From Gp6-AA40 sp035263125 (GTDB lineage: Bacteria > Acidobacteriota > Vicinamibacteria > Vicinamibacterales > UBA2999), in contig DATFRP010000381.1 in the NCBI GenBank assembly GCA_035263125.1, forward strand, positions 1 to 64,000: DNA of 64,000 bases. The letters run 5' to 3'. Position 1 is the stretch's first letter. Each line of letters begins with the position of its first letter. Positions 45,501 through 52,637 of this stretch are shown one piece after another. Position numbers and translations under genes: made by a program. The notes beneath the pieces were generated by a model, which was not told the DNA's origin, searched no databases, and saw nothing but the letters and a program-made list of their open reading frames with translations.

Positions 45501-46336
45501 TTCTCCCATCGCCGCAACTCGTCTCGCAGACGACGATAGCGGCGCGCCTTCGCCGCCTGACGCTTGAGTGCGCCGCGCTGCTTCTCGACCTCGAAGACGA
45601 TGTCGTCGATGCGAACGAGATTCTGCTGGGCGGCTTCGAGCTTCAGTTCAGCCGCACGACGACGCGAGCGGTACTTGGTGATACCCGCGGCTTCCTCGAT
45701 CAGCTGACGCCGATCGGTCGGCCGCGAGCTGAGAATCATGCCGATCTTGCCCTGCTCGATGATGGAATAGGCTTTGGCGCCGAGCCCGGTGTCCATCAGC
45801 AGTTCGTGAATGTCGCGGAGACGGCAGACCTCACCGTCGATGAGGTACTCGCTTTCGCCCGACCGGTACAACCGCCGTGTGACTTCGACGTCGCGCGTCA
45901 GCGGCGGCTCGTCATCGAGTTCGGCCTGACTGGCAACGAAGTCGACGGCCGCGACGTTCGCGGCATCATCGCCGACGGTCTCGAGGCCGCTCCCGTTCGA
46001 CGCGATCGGATGAAACTCCTTCAGCCCCTCGACCTCTGCCGCCGGCGTCCCCGGGAGCGCCGTCCTGGCCACAGGCAACCCCGCGAGTCGAAGACGGACC
46101 TCCGCGGTGCCGCCCGGCTTTCGGGCGTCGCTCCCGTTGAAGATCACGTCTTCCATCTTGTCGCCGCGGAGACTCTTGACGCTCTGCTCGCCAAGCACCC
46201 AGGTGATGGCATCGGCGACATTGCTCTTGCCGCAGCCATTGGGCCCCACGATGGCGGTCACGCCCTGGTCGAAGGAAAGCTCCGACCGGTCTGAAAACGA
46301 TTTGAATCCTGAAATCTCGAGACGTTCGAGGCGCAT
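42536..46336 (-). CDS. smc: chromosome condensation protein SMC
   Basis: 1266 residues. Walker A GPNGCGKSN (~residues 31-39), a long coiled coil broken by a hinge in the middle (DVLRGPHLVTGGT), the C-loop LLSGGEKALTAIAL, and Walker B FCLLDEIDAPLDD. It binds and bridges DNA to compact and segregate chromosomes with ScpA/ScpB. Between ~residues 85 and 147 (about 45896-46084) the head carries some 50 extra residues, a Gly/Ala/Asp-rich insertion absent from B. subtilis SMC. A good promoter precedes the gene at 46430-46458. Confidence 0.95.
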   Translation of the reverse strand: MRLERLEISGFKSFSDRSELSFDQGVTAIVGPNGCGKSNVADAITWVLGEQSVKSLRGDKMEDVIFNGSDARKPGGTAEVRLRLAGLPVARTALPGTPAAEVEGLKEFHPIASNGSGLETVGDDAANVAAVDFVASQAELDDEPPLTRDVEVTRRLYRSGESEYLIDGEVCRLRDIHELLMDTGLGAKAYSIIEQGKIGMILSSRPTDRRQLIEEAAGITKYRSRRRAAELKLEAAQQNLVRIDDIVFEVEKQRGALKRQAAKARRYRRLRDELRRWEKVLFARRYRELGGSIEGARARLSEAREREAAAAARVAEVESDLGRLRIEQAEADNRASAIREDAHARELDIARRQQQQEFNRQQAEGLDARGAEIDVEIRELEERREPARIAIESRRQAAIEAEQSREEAVGLLTTANEEHATALQRIEGLESDVEAARSDLFTTVNSVMAVRHVMEHTSAQQERVGETLGKLDVEQDDHRREHERVLSERAAATDALARTRAALETVRINLATRRSELAAARGEHEGRTREVRAREQDVAALEARLASLEELAASRADFSDAARTVLVQANGHVGQQGAVADYLEVDSRYERAVEACLGELLQYVIVDRHDQAAAGLSLVREQDAGRCGFVVVDPGSNGYHPREIRRVPGIVPVSDVLRVQGPHAITISNVLPEAYVAESFTQAVAFSRETTAVIATLEGDVLRGPHLVTGGTKVESRGILATRREIKELRERVTGERDVLARLTAEAAQLELTIAQATGAIAALQEEEHWQEKAIVGQEAQLAHTDEETVRLDRKADVIAFERRQAEEERAGLEARRTEAEASIIRLEAEQRQGEERLGLSQRSLSDARDAAGAIGAQAAEARAVHAALVERASALEAEVQRLEEGARDLELRVETRRTERQQTDERRAALLASVADSERALDVDIRVLSEQRDELRGADDAASALRASVDAQDVVIREARGALEAIRAEAGEFELARVTAQSDLTHLAQACVEAVQGSLDEVLAEVEQLELEGQTTPDAQAIASEEPDLESDEEGAAVGSEAPAAPVDVPASMTAEEAITRLKAKIDRLGPVNMMAIEQFDELEQRHGFLTTQRRDLVDSIAQTSQAIARIDETTKARFSEAFAAIQANFQVTFTTLFGGGRAGLTLLDENDPLESGIDIVASPPGKRLQSVMLLSGGEKALTAIALMFAIFRYKPSPFCLLDEIDAPLDDANVHRFVEMLKGMLDRTQFILITHNRQTMEIANRLYGVTMEEPGVSKLISVQLN

Positions 46337-46429
46337 TCCGGTCCCCTTGCCGACGGTCAGGAGGCGCCGCCCCGACCGGCGCAGGCGTGCAGTGGCGGGC
46401 GGCTCGATCAGCCGGGCAAAAACGGCGTC

Positions 46430-46458
46430 AGTCTAACAAGGGCTAGCCATTGTGGCAA
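46430..46458 (-). promoter_or_regulatory. sigma70-type promoter for smc
   Basis: On the minus strand TTGCCA (46458-46453) and TAGACT (46435-46430) are 17 bp apart, the ideal spacing. The -10 ends about 94 bp upstream of the smc ATG, which has AAGGGGACCGG as ribosome site. Confidence 0.6.
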
Positions 46459-46469
46459 GGTCAAAGTCC

Positions 46470-46728
46470 GACCACAATATTTTGGGCCAGGAACCCAACT
46501 GCTGTGTCTGAGGCCTTCTGAACCAGTCAGTTCGAGGGTTCGGGAGCCCGGTGTTCCAGTTCCACTTCCTCTTCTCGGTTCCAAGTTCGACGTCCTGCAC
46601 TGAGCCGGATTTTGGCCGGCCCATGCCCTAGAGTCTGGACGCCGAGCCTCGAACTCCAAACCGGGATCTGGAACCCGGAGGAATCTGGAACATCAACTCC
46701 TGAACCCCGACTGCAATTGGTCCCTCGT
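46470..46728. other. intergenic stretch of GGTTCC/GGAACC-like words
   Basis: The 392-bp gap between ctpA and smc (46337-46728) holds the smc promoter at one end. The rest is a jumble of repeated words (GGAACCC, GTTCCAGTTCC, GGTTCCAAGTTC, GGAATCTGGAAC) that partly pair with each other. The short frames in it do not look like genes. I see nothing else. Confidence 0.5.
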
Positions 46729-48354
46729 TTATCGTGCCGCCCGACTGGTCCGCGACCGCTTACTCGTATCGAGCAGCTGCTGCGCCTCCGGAAAGAGGGT
46801 CAGCGCGTACTGCAATTGAGGGTCGTACTTCGCGATGTTCTGATAGGCGACCGCCACCCCGAAGAGATCCATGTCGATCTCGCGATGAATCATCGCTTTG
46901 ATGAACTCGAGGTCCTTCTGCCACGACGCCTCGTCGAACGGGATCGGCGATTTCTGCACCAGCTGCTTGAAGTCCGCGAGCATGGCGTCCGTCACCTCGT
47001 AGTCCGGCGTGAGTTCCCGTGTCTTCGCGTCGCGCAGCGTCAGGCGGGTGTCGCCTTTCCTTGTGTACTGCTGAGAGAACGTGTCGAAGAGATTCCTCGC
47101 GGCAATCGCGCGGCCGAACCTCGTCGGATTGAATCCATCAGACGGACCGTCGAATCGACGATCGGGTTCGATTCCTCCACCGCCATAGACCTTGCGTCCG
47201 GCGTCGGTGTATTTCAACTCGTCGGGCTTGTGCGCGCGATTGGGATCCTGATCGCGATAGATGTACATCAGATACTCGTCGAAGGTCCCGTCCCACGGCC
47301 GCTGAATCATCCGACCACTCGGCGTGTAGTAGCGCGCGGTCGTGATCGCGGCGCCCGCGTTCTCGGACAGACGATAGACCGACTGCACGAGCGCCTTTCC
47401 GAACGTCGTCTCGCCGACGATGAGCGAGCGATCATGATCCTGCAGCGCACCGGACACGATCTCTGATGCACTCGCGCTGCTGCGACTGACGAGCGTCACC
47501 ATCGGAAGATTGAGGTACTCGCTCGTTTCAGTGGCGCGATAGTCCTGATCGGAATTCGGTACGCGCCCGCGGGTGTAGACGATCAAATCGCCCTTCGGCA
47601 GAAAGCGATTCGAGACCTTGATTGCTTGATCGAGCGCGCCTCCAGGATTCCCGCGGATATCGAAGACCAGCTTCTTCATCCCCTTCTGCGTGAGATCGTG
47701 CAGCGCGCGACCGAGCTCCTGATCGGTGTTCTCACCGAAATCCTGCAGCTTGATATACCCCGTCGACGCGTCGAGCATGATCGCGGCGGGCACAGTTGGG
47801 ATGTGCACTTCATCGCGACTGACCGCCAGATCGATCGGTCCGGGATATCCGACCCGCCTCAAGGTCACGTTGACCGAAGAGCCCTTCGGGCCGCGCAGCT
47901 TCCGCACCGCCTGCTCGGTCGTCCATCCCTTGGTCACCTCACCTTCGATCTTGGCAATCACGTCGCCGCGGCGAAGCCCCTTCTGATACGCCGGCGACCC
48001 TTCGAACACATTGAAGACGGTGACGTCGCCGTCGACCACGTTGATGGAGATGCCGAGACCGTAGTAGCGACCCTCCTGCCGCTCGCGCATCTGCGCGAAG
48101 CTGCGCGGGTCCATGAAACTGGAATGCGGATCGAGCGTCTGCAACATGCCGGTGATGGCGCTGTACACCAACTTGTCCGACTGGTAGTCGCCGACGTAGT
48201 TCGCTTCGACGGCGGCAAGCGCCGCCGAGAAAATCTTGTATTGCTCCGGGACCTGGTCCTGCGCGACGAGCGCGGTGCGGCCCAGGAAGCCGCCAACGAG
48301 AGCGCAGACGGCAATGACCGAAACCCCAGCCGACAGTGAGCGATAGCTGCGCAT
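46729..48354 (-). CDS. S41 family carboxy-terminal processing protease (CtpA-type)
   Basis: 541 residues. Membrane anchor or signal at ~10-30 (VSVIAVCALVGGFLG). PDZ domain ~90-180 (ISINVVDGDVTVFNVFEGSP). The S41 core holds GYIKLQDFGENTDQELG, LVFDIRGNPGGAL, the nucleophile in SRSSASASEIVSG, and the general-base lysine in TFGKALVQSVYR. A ~150-residue C-terminal extension (TRLTLRDAKTRELTPDYEVT) goes beyond the standard domain. Cuts exported proteins near their C-termini. Isolated, starting 219 bp from tatA in the opposite direction. Confidence 0.92.
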   Translation of the reverse strand: MRSYRSLSAGVSVIAVCALVGGFLGRTALVAQDQVPEQYKIFSAALAAVEANYVGDYQSDKLVYSAITGMLQTLDPHSSFMDPRSFAQMRERQEGRYYGLGISINVVDGDVTVFNVFEGSPAYQKGLRRGDVIAKIEGEVTKGWTTEQAVRKLRGPKGSSVNVTLRRVGYPGPIDLAVSRDEVHIPTVPAAIMLDASTGYIKLQDFGENTDQELGRALHDLTQKGMKKLVFDIRGNPGGALDQAIKVSNRFLPKGDLIVYTRGRVPNSDQDYRATETSEYLNLPMVTLVSRSSASASEIVSGALQDHDRSLIVGETTFGKALVQSVYRLSENAGAAITTARYYTPSGRMIQRPWDGTFDEYLMYIYRDQDPNRAHKPDELKYTDAGRKVYGGGGIEPDRRFDGPSDGFNPTRFGRAIAARNLFDTFSQQYTRKGDTRLTLRDAKTRELTPDYEVTDAMLADFKQLVQKSPIPFDEASWQKDLEFIKAMIHREIDMDLFGVAVAYQNIAKYDPQLQYALTLFPEAQQLLDTSKRSRTSRAAR

Positions 48355-48440
48355 ACTTTTGAATGTACACCCTTGCGCGGGAATTTGGGGGCATCAGCGA
48401 CGTGATCTTCGGGAATTCAGCGCCGGCCACGGCCGGTGCC

Positions 48441-48470
48441 TTGACCCCGTCCAGACCGCATTTCTATAAT
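48441..48470 (+). promoter_or_regulatory. sigma70 promoter for tatA-tatC
   Basis: TTGACC (48441-48446) and a consensus TATAAT (48465-48470) are 18 bp apart. Predicted start near 48477, leaving a ~97-nt leader before tatA. One of the best promoter matches in the window. Confidence 0.7.
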
Positions 48471-48476
48471 GCCATG

Positions 48477-48573
48477 AAGGACTTGCGGGTACCCCACCCC
48501 ATCGCGCACATGTGCACGGTGGGGCCTCCGGGTCGCGGCCCTGTGCCGGTGGTGGCCGGCTGGAGTAACGCCT
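48477..48573 (+). promoter_or_regulatory. structured 5' leader of tatA
   Basis: CCCCACC (48492-48498) pairs with GGTGGGG (48518-48524) around a GCACATGTGC palindrome; a second stem GCCGG/CCGGC lies further down. GGAG sits 8-9 nt before the ATG at 48574. I recognise no riboswitch family. The folding is seen; a regulatory role is inference. Confidence 0.35.
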
Positions 48574-48900
48574 ATGTTTGGTTCTGTCGGCATGCCGGAG
48601 CTGTTGATCATCCTGGTGATCGCACTCATCATCTTTGGACCGCGCAAACTCCCCGAGCTCGGCCGCTCGCTCGGCAAGAGTCTCGGTGAATTCAAACGGG
48701 CCTCGAACGAACTCCGCAATACCCTCGAAGAGGAAGTGCGCATCGAGGAACAGAAAGAGCAGCGCGCGAAGATCGAGGTCGAACAGAACTCGGCCATCGA
48801 TGCCGCCCGCTCACCCGACAGCGCAACGACGTCCCCTGACGGCGGTCGGAAAGACGACGACCGCACGGTCAACCGGACCAGTACCGGCACCTCGGCGTAG
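48574..48900 (+). CDS. tatA: Sec-independent translocase protein TatA/TatB
   Basis: 108 residues. Single N-terminal membrane helix MPELLIILVIALIIFGP ending in the FGP motif, then an amphipathic helix (KLPELGRSLGKSLGEFKR) and a charged, disordered tail. The Glu in the first helix (MPEL) could mark it as TatB-like, and TatA/TatB cannot be separated reliably here. Forms the Tat pore with TatC, which starts 9 bp downstream. At least three Tat-type substrates (1, 15784, probably others) are in this window. Confidence 0.9.
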   Translation: MFGSVGMPELLIILVIALIIFGPRKLPELGRSLGKSLGEFKRASNELRNTLEEEVRIEEQKEQRAKIEVEQNSAIDAARSPDSATTSPDGGRKDDDRTVNRTSTGTSA

Positions 48901-48909
48901 CGAATCGAT

Positions 48910-49737
48910 ATGGCCTTGGTGCCGTTTCCGAACAAGGCACAAAAGTCAGACCCTGACGACGAGCTGGATCCCTCGATCGACGAGGAGGAATCCAGCGGCG
49001 GAAAGATGTCGTTTCTGGAGCATCTCGACGAGCTCCGCAAACGCATCATCTATGCCCTCATCGCCATCGTCGGCGGGTTCGGCATCGCGTGTCTCTTCCT
49101 GACTCCGCTCTTCAACTTCATCATGGGGCCGATGACGGCGGCGCTGCCGAAAGGGCAGACGCTCATCTACACCGAGCCGACTGAAGCGCTGATGTTGTAT
49201 CTGAAGATGGCGGTGCTGGCGGGTCTCCTCATCGCCTCACCGGGCGTCATGAGTCAGGTCTGGCTGTTCGTCGCCCCCGGTCTCTACGCGCACGAGAAGA
49301 AGATGGCGGTGCCGTTCGTGCTGATGTCGTCGTTCTTCTTCATCGTCGGCGCCGCGTTCTCACACTACGTCGTCTTTCCGCTCACGTGGAAGTTCTTTCT
49401 CAGCTTCTCCTCCAAAGACCTCACGTTCATGCCCCGGGTCGAGCCGGCGTTCGGGCTGTACGTCAAGCTGATGCTCACGTTCGGCCTGATCTTCCAGATG
49501 CCGACGATCGTGCTCTTCCTCGCGCGGATGGGCGTCATCACGGCGAAGTTCCTGATCAAGAACTTCAAGTACGCGATCTTGATCAACTTCATCATCGGTG
49601 CGGTGTTGTCGCCAGGCACAGATCCTGTCGGTCAGGTTCTGCTCGCTGCGCCGATGTGCCTGCTCTACGTGATCAGCATCGGACTGGCCTGGATGTTCGG
49701 AAAGAAGCGAACTCCTGCCCTCGCGGAAGCCGATTAG
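48910..49737 (+). CDS. tatC: Sec-independent translocase TatC
   Basis: 275 residues. The family signature FLEHLDELRKRIIYALIAIV precedes TM1, and six membrane helices follow, including PFVLMSSFFFIVGAAFSHY and FILINFIIGAVLSPG-like segments. The tail is a short basic and acidic end (KKRTPALAEAD). TatC recognises the twin-arginine signal and nucleates the TatA ring. Usual length ~250-280. Followed by 126 bp with no gene. Confidence 0.95.
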   Translation: MALVPFPNKAQKSDPDDELDPSIDEEESSGGKMSFLEHLDELRKRIIYALIAIVGGFGIACLFLTPLFNFIMGPMTAALPKGQTLIYTEPTEALMLYLKMAVLAGLLIASPGVMSQVWLFVAPGLYAHEKKMAVPFVLMSSFFFIVGAAFSHYVVFPLTWKFFLSFSSKDLTFMPRVEPAFGLYVKLMLTFGLIFQMPTIVLFLARMGVITAKFLIKNFKYAILINFIIGAVLSPGTDPVGQVLLAAPMCLLYVISIGLAWMFGKKRTPALAEAD

Positions 49738-49863
49738 TGGATGCCTTTCGTGAATCACGACCGGCCGCTCCATCGTCGTGGTCGGCAGGATCGCTATCGA
49801 GGCTCGATGTGACTGGTACCCGTTCAGCAGATACGGTCCAGTAGCTGGTGTCGTCCCTGCGGC

Positions 49864-50775
49864 GTGGCTTCCCGCTCCTCAGGCAGTGAGATCGCGCGGC
49901 TCATCGCCGATCTGGATTCGAGCGACTCGATTCGCCGGGTGTCGGCAGTCGCTCGTCTCCGTGTCATCGGGGAGCGCGCGATTCCACGTCTTGCGGACGT
50001 CATCGACTCGAACGCAGCGACCGGGACCCGGGCGCTGGCGCTCCGCGCCCTTCAGGATCTGCGGGTCCCCCGAGCCCTCGACGTTGCCCTGCGCGCCGTG
50101 GACCAGCCCGAAGCCGATCTCGTGATCGCGGCGCTGGCCGTGCTCCGCGAGTGGGTCGTCCGCGAAGAGGGCACGCGCGCACTCGAAGCGGTGACGGCAA
50201 TCGCCGTTGATGCGTCACGCGACTCCAGGGTCCGTGCCGCCGCCGTGGAAGCGCTCTCTGATCTTCCCGCCCACCTCGTTCGGCCGCTCCGCGCTCAGGC
50301 GCCGCGTCTCGCGCACGAATGGACCTCGCTCGATGATCCTCTCGATGCCCGCGCGTGGATCGAGGCTCACGGCGCCACCGCGGAGCCGTCGACGCTGCAT
50401 GCGCTCATCGAGCGCCTCCACACACAGGAGCGACACGAATCAGCGGCGCGATTGCGGCACGAATGGCGACGCGCGCGCGGGCTGGCGCATCGCGTCCTGG
50501 CCAGGAGAGGCAGTCGGCTGGCGCTCTACGATTTGAGGGAGAGCTTCGACAAGACGCCGGATCCGCTGCCAGAGGATTTCCTGATGGCGGTCGAGACGCT
50601 GGGCGACGCAAGCTGCCTCGAGCCGCTCGCACGCGCGTGGTCGATCGCGCCGAACGACCCGACCTGGCGCGCGCGACTGTCAACGACGGCGACCGCGATC
50701 GCGCGCCGGGCGAAGCTCACCTCGCGGGGCGCGGCGATGAAGCGGATTCGAAGCCAGTGGCCTGGGTTTATCTGA
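49864..50775 (+). CDS. HEAT-repeat protein
   Basis: 303 residues from a GTG without a clear ribosome site. At least three HEAT-like helical pairs are visible in the first half (RRVSAVARLRVIGERAIPRL, TRALALRALQDLRV, ADLVIAALAVLREWVV, VRAAAVEALSDLPAHL). The second half contains a low-complexity Arg/Ala run (RRARGLAHRVLARR) but still looks helical. HEAT solenoids mediate protein-protein binding. No catalytic motif. Nothing in its neighbours predicts a partner, although it lies after tatC and points away from the nadB operon. Confidence 0.75.
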   Translation: MASRSSGSEIARLIADLDSSDSIRRVSAVARLRVIGERAIPRLADVIDSNAATGTRALALRALQDLRVPRALDVALRAVDQPEADLVIAALAVLREWVVREEGTRALEAVTAIAVDASRDSRVRAAAVEALSDLPAHLVRPLRAQAPRLAHEWTSLDDPLDARAWIEAHGATAEPSTLHALIERLHTQERHESAARLRHEWRRARGLAHRVLARRGSRLALYDLRESFDKTPDPLPEDFLMAVETLGDASCLEPLARAWSIAPNDPTWRARLSTTATAIARRAKLTSRGAAMKRIRSQWPGFI

Positions 50776-50785
50776 GCAGAGCCGT

Positions 50786-51178
50786 TCACTGCTCAACTTT
50801 CAGCGGCCGTGTTCCTACGGACTTGCCGTCCATGAGGACTTCGACGACATACTCGCCTGCCGGAAGGCCGCTCGGGTACTTGATGTGAAACGCGGTGGCA
50901 GCGGCGTCACGATACGACACTTCGCGCGAGTCCTCGCTGACCAGGCGGCCGGCGTAGGTCCACCGAACACCGATCGTTCCCGACCCTGGCCCTTTCGTCA
51001 GCACCGACACGAACATGGTGTCGTCCGGCTTGAAGCGGCTGGTGAGATTGCCGACGCTGTTATCCGAATTCAGCGACGAACCGGTCTGAATCGTGTTGAG
51101 CTGCAGCGGACCGCTCGGCCGACAACCGGCAAGTACTGCGACGAGAACAAGCGCACCTAGTAACTTTTTGCAAACCAT
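50786..51178 (-). CDS. small lipoprotein, unknown function
   Basis: 130 residues. The start MVCKKLLGALVLVAVLAGC has a lipobox LAGC with Cys19; an upstream ATG would give a longer, less typical signal. The mature part is a single beta-rich domain (VSVLTKGPGSGTIGVRWTY, EVSYRDAAATAFHIKYPSG, EYVVEVLMDGKSVG). The 5' end overlaps the proS stop by 22 bp, so it is expressed with the nadB-proS operon, an odd partner for a tRNA synthetase. No family recognised. Confidence 0.7.
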   Translation of the reverse strand: MVCKKLLGALVLVAVLAGCRPSGPLQLNTIQTGSSLNSDNSVGNLTSRFKPDDTMFVSVLTKGPGSGTIGVRWTYAGRLVSEDSREVSYRDAAATAFHIKYPSGLPAGEYVVEVLMDGKSVGTRPLKVEQ

Positions 51179-52617
51179 GCTGACACCGTGGCGCCTCCGC
51201 CGCATTTGATGCACGTCTTCCCGCTGAGCGGCGCCTCGCCGAAGGGAATGTTTCGAATCGTCGCCTGCGTCTCGGTCTTGATGTCGGCTTCACATGTCGC
51301 CGACCCACACCAGGGCGAGACAACGAAGCCAGGCCGTCCTTCCATGATCGCCTTGAATTCCTCGTACGAGTCGGTCCGGCTCGTGTGCTCCGTGCGATAC
51401 GCGATCGCGCGATCGAAGAGCGCCTGCTGAATCGTGGCAAGCCTCGTCGTGACATGAGCCGCCAGGCCTTCCATGGCCGCCGTTGATTTCTCGCGCGTGT
51501 CGCGGCGCGCCAGCATCACCTGCGACTTCTCGAGGTCCTTGGGTCCGATTTCCAGGCGCAGAGGGACGCCACGCATCTCCCACTCGTTGAACTTCCAGCC
51601 AGGCGTCTGCGTGTCGCGTTCGTCCAGCATGACACGCACACCGTGCGTGGTCAGCTCGTCGCGAATCTGCCGGGCGCGTGCCAGAACGGCGTCGCGCGAG
51701 CTGCCCTTCAGGATCGGCACGATCACCACCTGATAGGGTGCGATCCGAGGCGGCAGGATGAGACCGCCGTCGTCACCGTGCGTCATGATCACGCCGCCGA
51801 TCATCCGCGTCGACACGCCCCACGAGGTGCCGTAGACGTACTGCACCGACTTGTCGCGCGCCTGAAACTTGATGTCGAAGACCTTCGCGAAGTTCTGGCC
51901 GAGGTTGTGCGATGTGCCCGCCTGCAGGGCGCGGCCGTCGCGCATCAGCCCCTCGATCGAGTAGGTTCGCTCGGCGCCCGCGAACTTCTCGCTCTCGGTC
52001 TTCTGTCCGTCGATGACCGGCATCGCCAGCTCGGTCTCGGCGAAATCCTTGTAGACGCCGAGCATCCTTCGCGTCTCCTCTTCGGCTTCCTCGGGCGTCT
52101 CGTGCGCCGTGTGACCTTCCTGCCAGAGGAATTCGGTCGTGCGGAGGAAGAGCCGCGTCACCTTCTCCCAGCGGACGACGTTGGCCCACTGATTGATGAG
52201 GATGGGCAAGTCGCGCCACGACTGCACCCATTTCGCGTACATCGTGCCGATGATCGTTTCGGAGGTCGGGCGAACGACGAGACGCTCCTCGAGTTCTTCG
52301 TTCCCGCCCTGGGTCACCCAGGCGACCTGCGGCGCGAAGCCCTCGACATGTTCCGACTCCTTCATCAGCAGGCTTTCCGGGATGAACAACGGAAAGTACG
52401 CGTTGACGTGACCGGTCGCCTTGAACCGCCGATCGAGCGCCTGCTGCATCAGCTCCCAGATGGCGTATCCGTATGGACGAATCACCATGCAGCCTTTGAC
52501 AGGCGAGTAATCCGCCAGCTCGGCGCGGCGGACGACATCGATGTACCAGCGGCCAAAGTCCTGCGACTGAGGCGTGACCTCGGTTGGAAGGTCGGGGATC
52601 TCGGTCTCTTTGCTCAT
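51157..52617 (-). CDS. proS: proline-tRNA ligase, archaeal/eukaryotic type
   Basis: 486 residues, starting MSKETEIPDLPTEVTPQSQD. Class II catalytic core with KGCMVIRPYGYAIWELMQ, VRPTSETIIGTMYAKW and TRMIGGVIMTHGDDGG. The C-terminal ~60 residues contain WCGSATCEADI and a CIKCGGG pair, a zinc-binding domain ending in a terminal Tyr (WFAKSY). This is the short type 3 ProRS, normally archaeal/eukaryotic, found in some bacteria by transfer; the bacterial insertion-editing domain is absent. Follows nadB by 20 bp on the same strand. Confidence 0.93.
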   Translation of the reverse strand: MSKETEIPDLPTEVTPQSQDFGRWYIDVVRRAELADYSPVKGCMVIRPYGYAIWELMQQALDRRFKATGHVNAYFPLFIPESLLMKESEHVEGFAPQVAWVTQGGNEELEERLVVRPTSETIIGTMYAKWVQSWRDLPILINQWANVVRWEKVTRLFLRTTEFLWQEGHTAHETPEEAEEETRRMLGVYKDFAETELAMPVIDGQKTESEKFAGAERTYSIEGLMRDGRALQAGTSHNLGQNFAKVFDIKFQARDKSVQYVYGTSWGVSTRMIGGVIMTHGDDGGLILPPRIAPYQVVIVPILKGSSRDAVLARARQIRDELTTHGVRVMLDERDTQTPGWKFNEWEMRGVPLRLEIGPKDLEKSQVMLARRDTREKSTAAMEGLAAHVTTRLATIQQALFDRAIAYRTEHTSRTDSYEEFKAIMEGRPGFVVSPWCGSATCEADIKTETQATIRNIPFGEAPLSGKTCIKCGGGATVSAWFAKSY

Positions 52618-52637
52618 TGAGGCGTGAAAGTTGGGAG

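Noticed and set aside
44348..46294. A 648-codon plus-strand frame opposite smc
   Set aside because: Mirrors the coiled coil of SMC, with no recognisable domain or ribosome site.
46433..46624. A 63-codon minus frame upstream of smc
   Set aside because: Lies in repeat words between ctpA and smc, has no ribosome site and no protein-like pattern.
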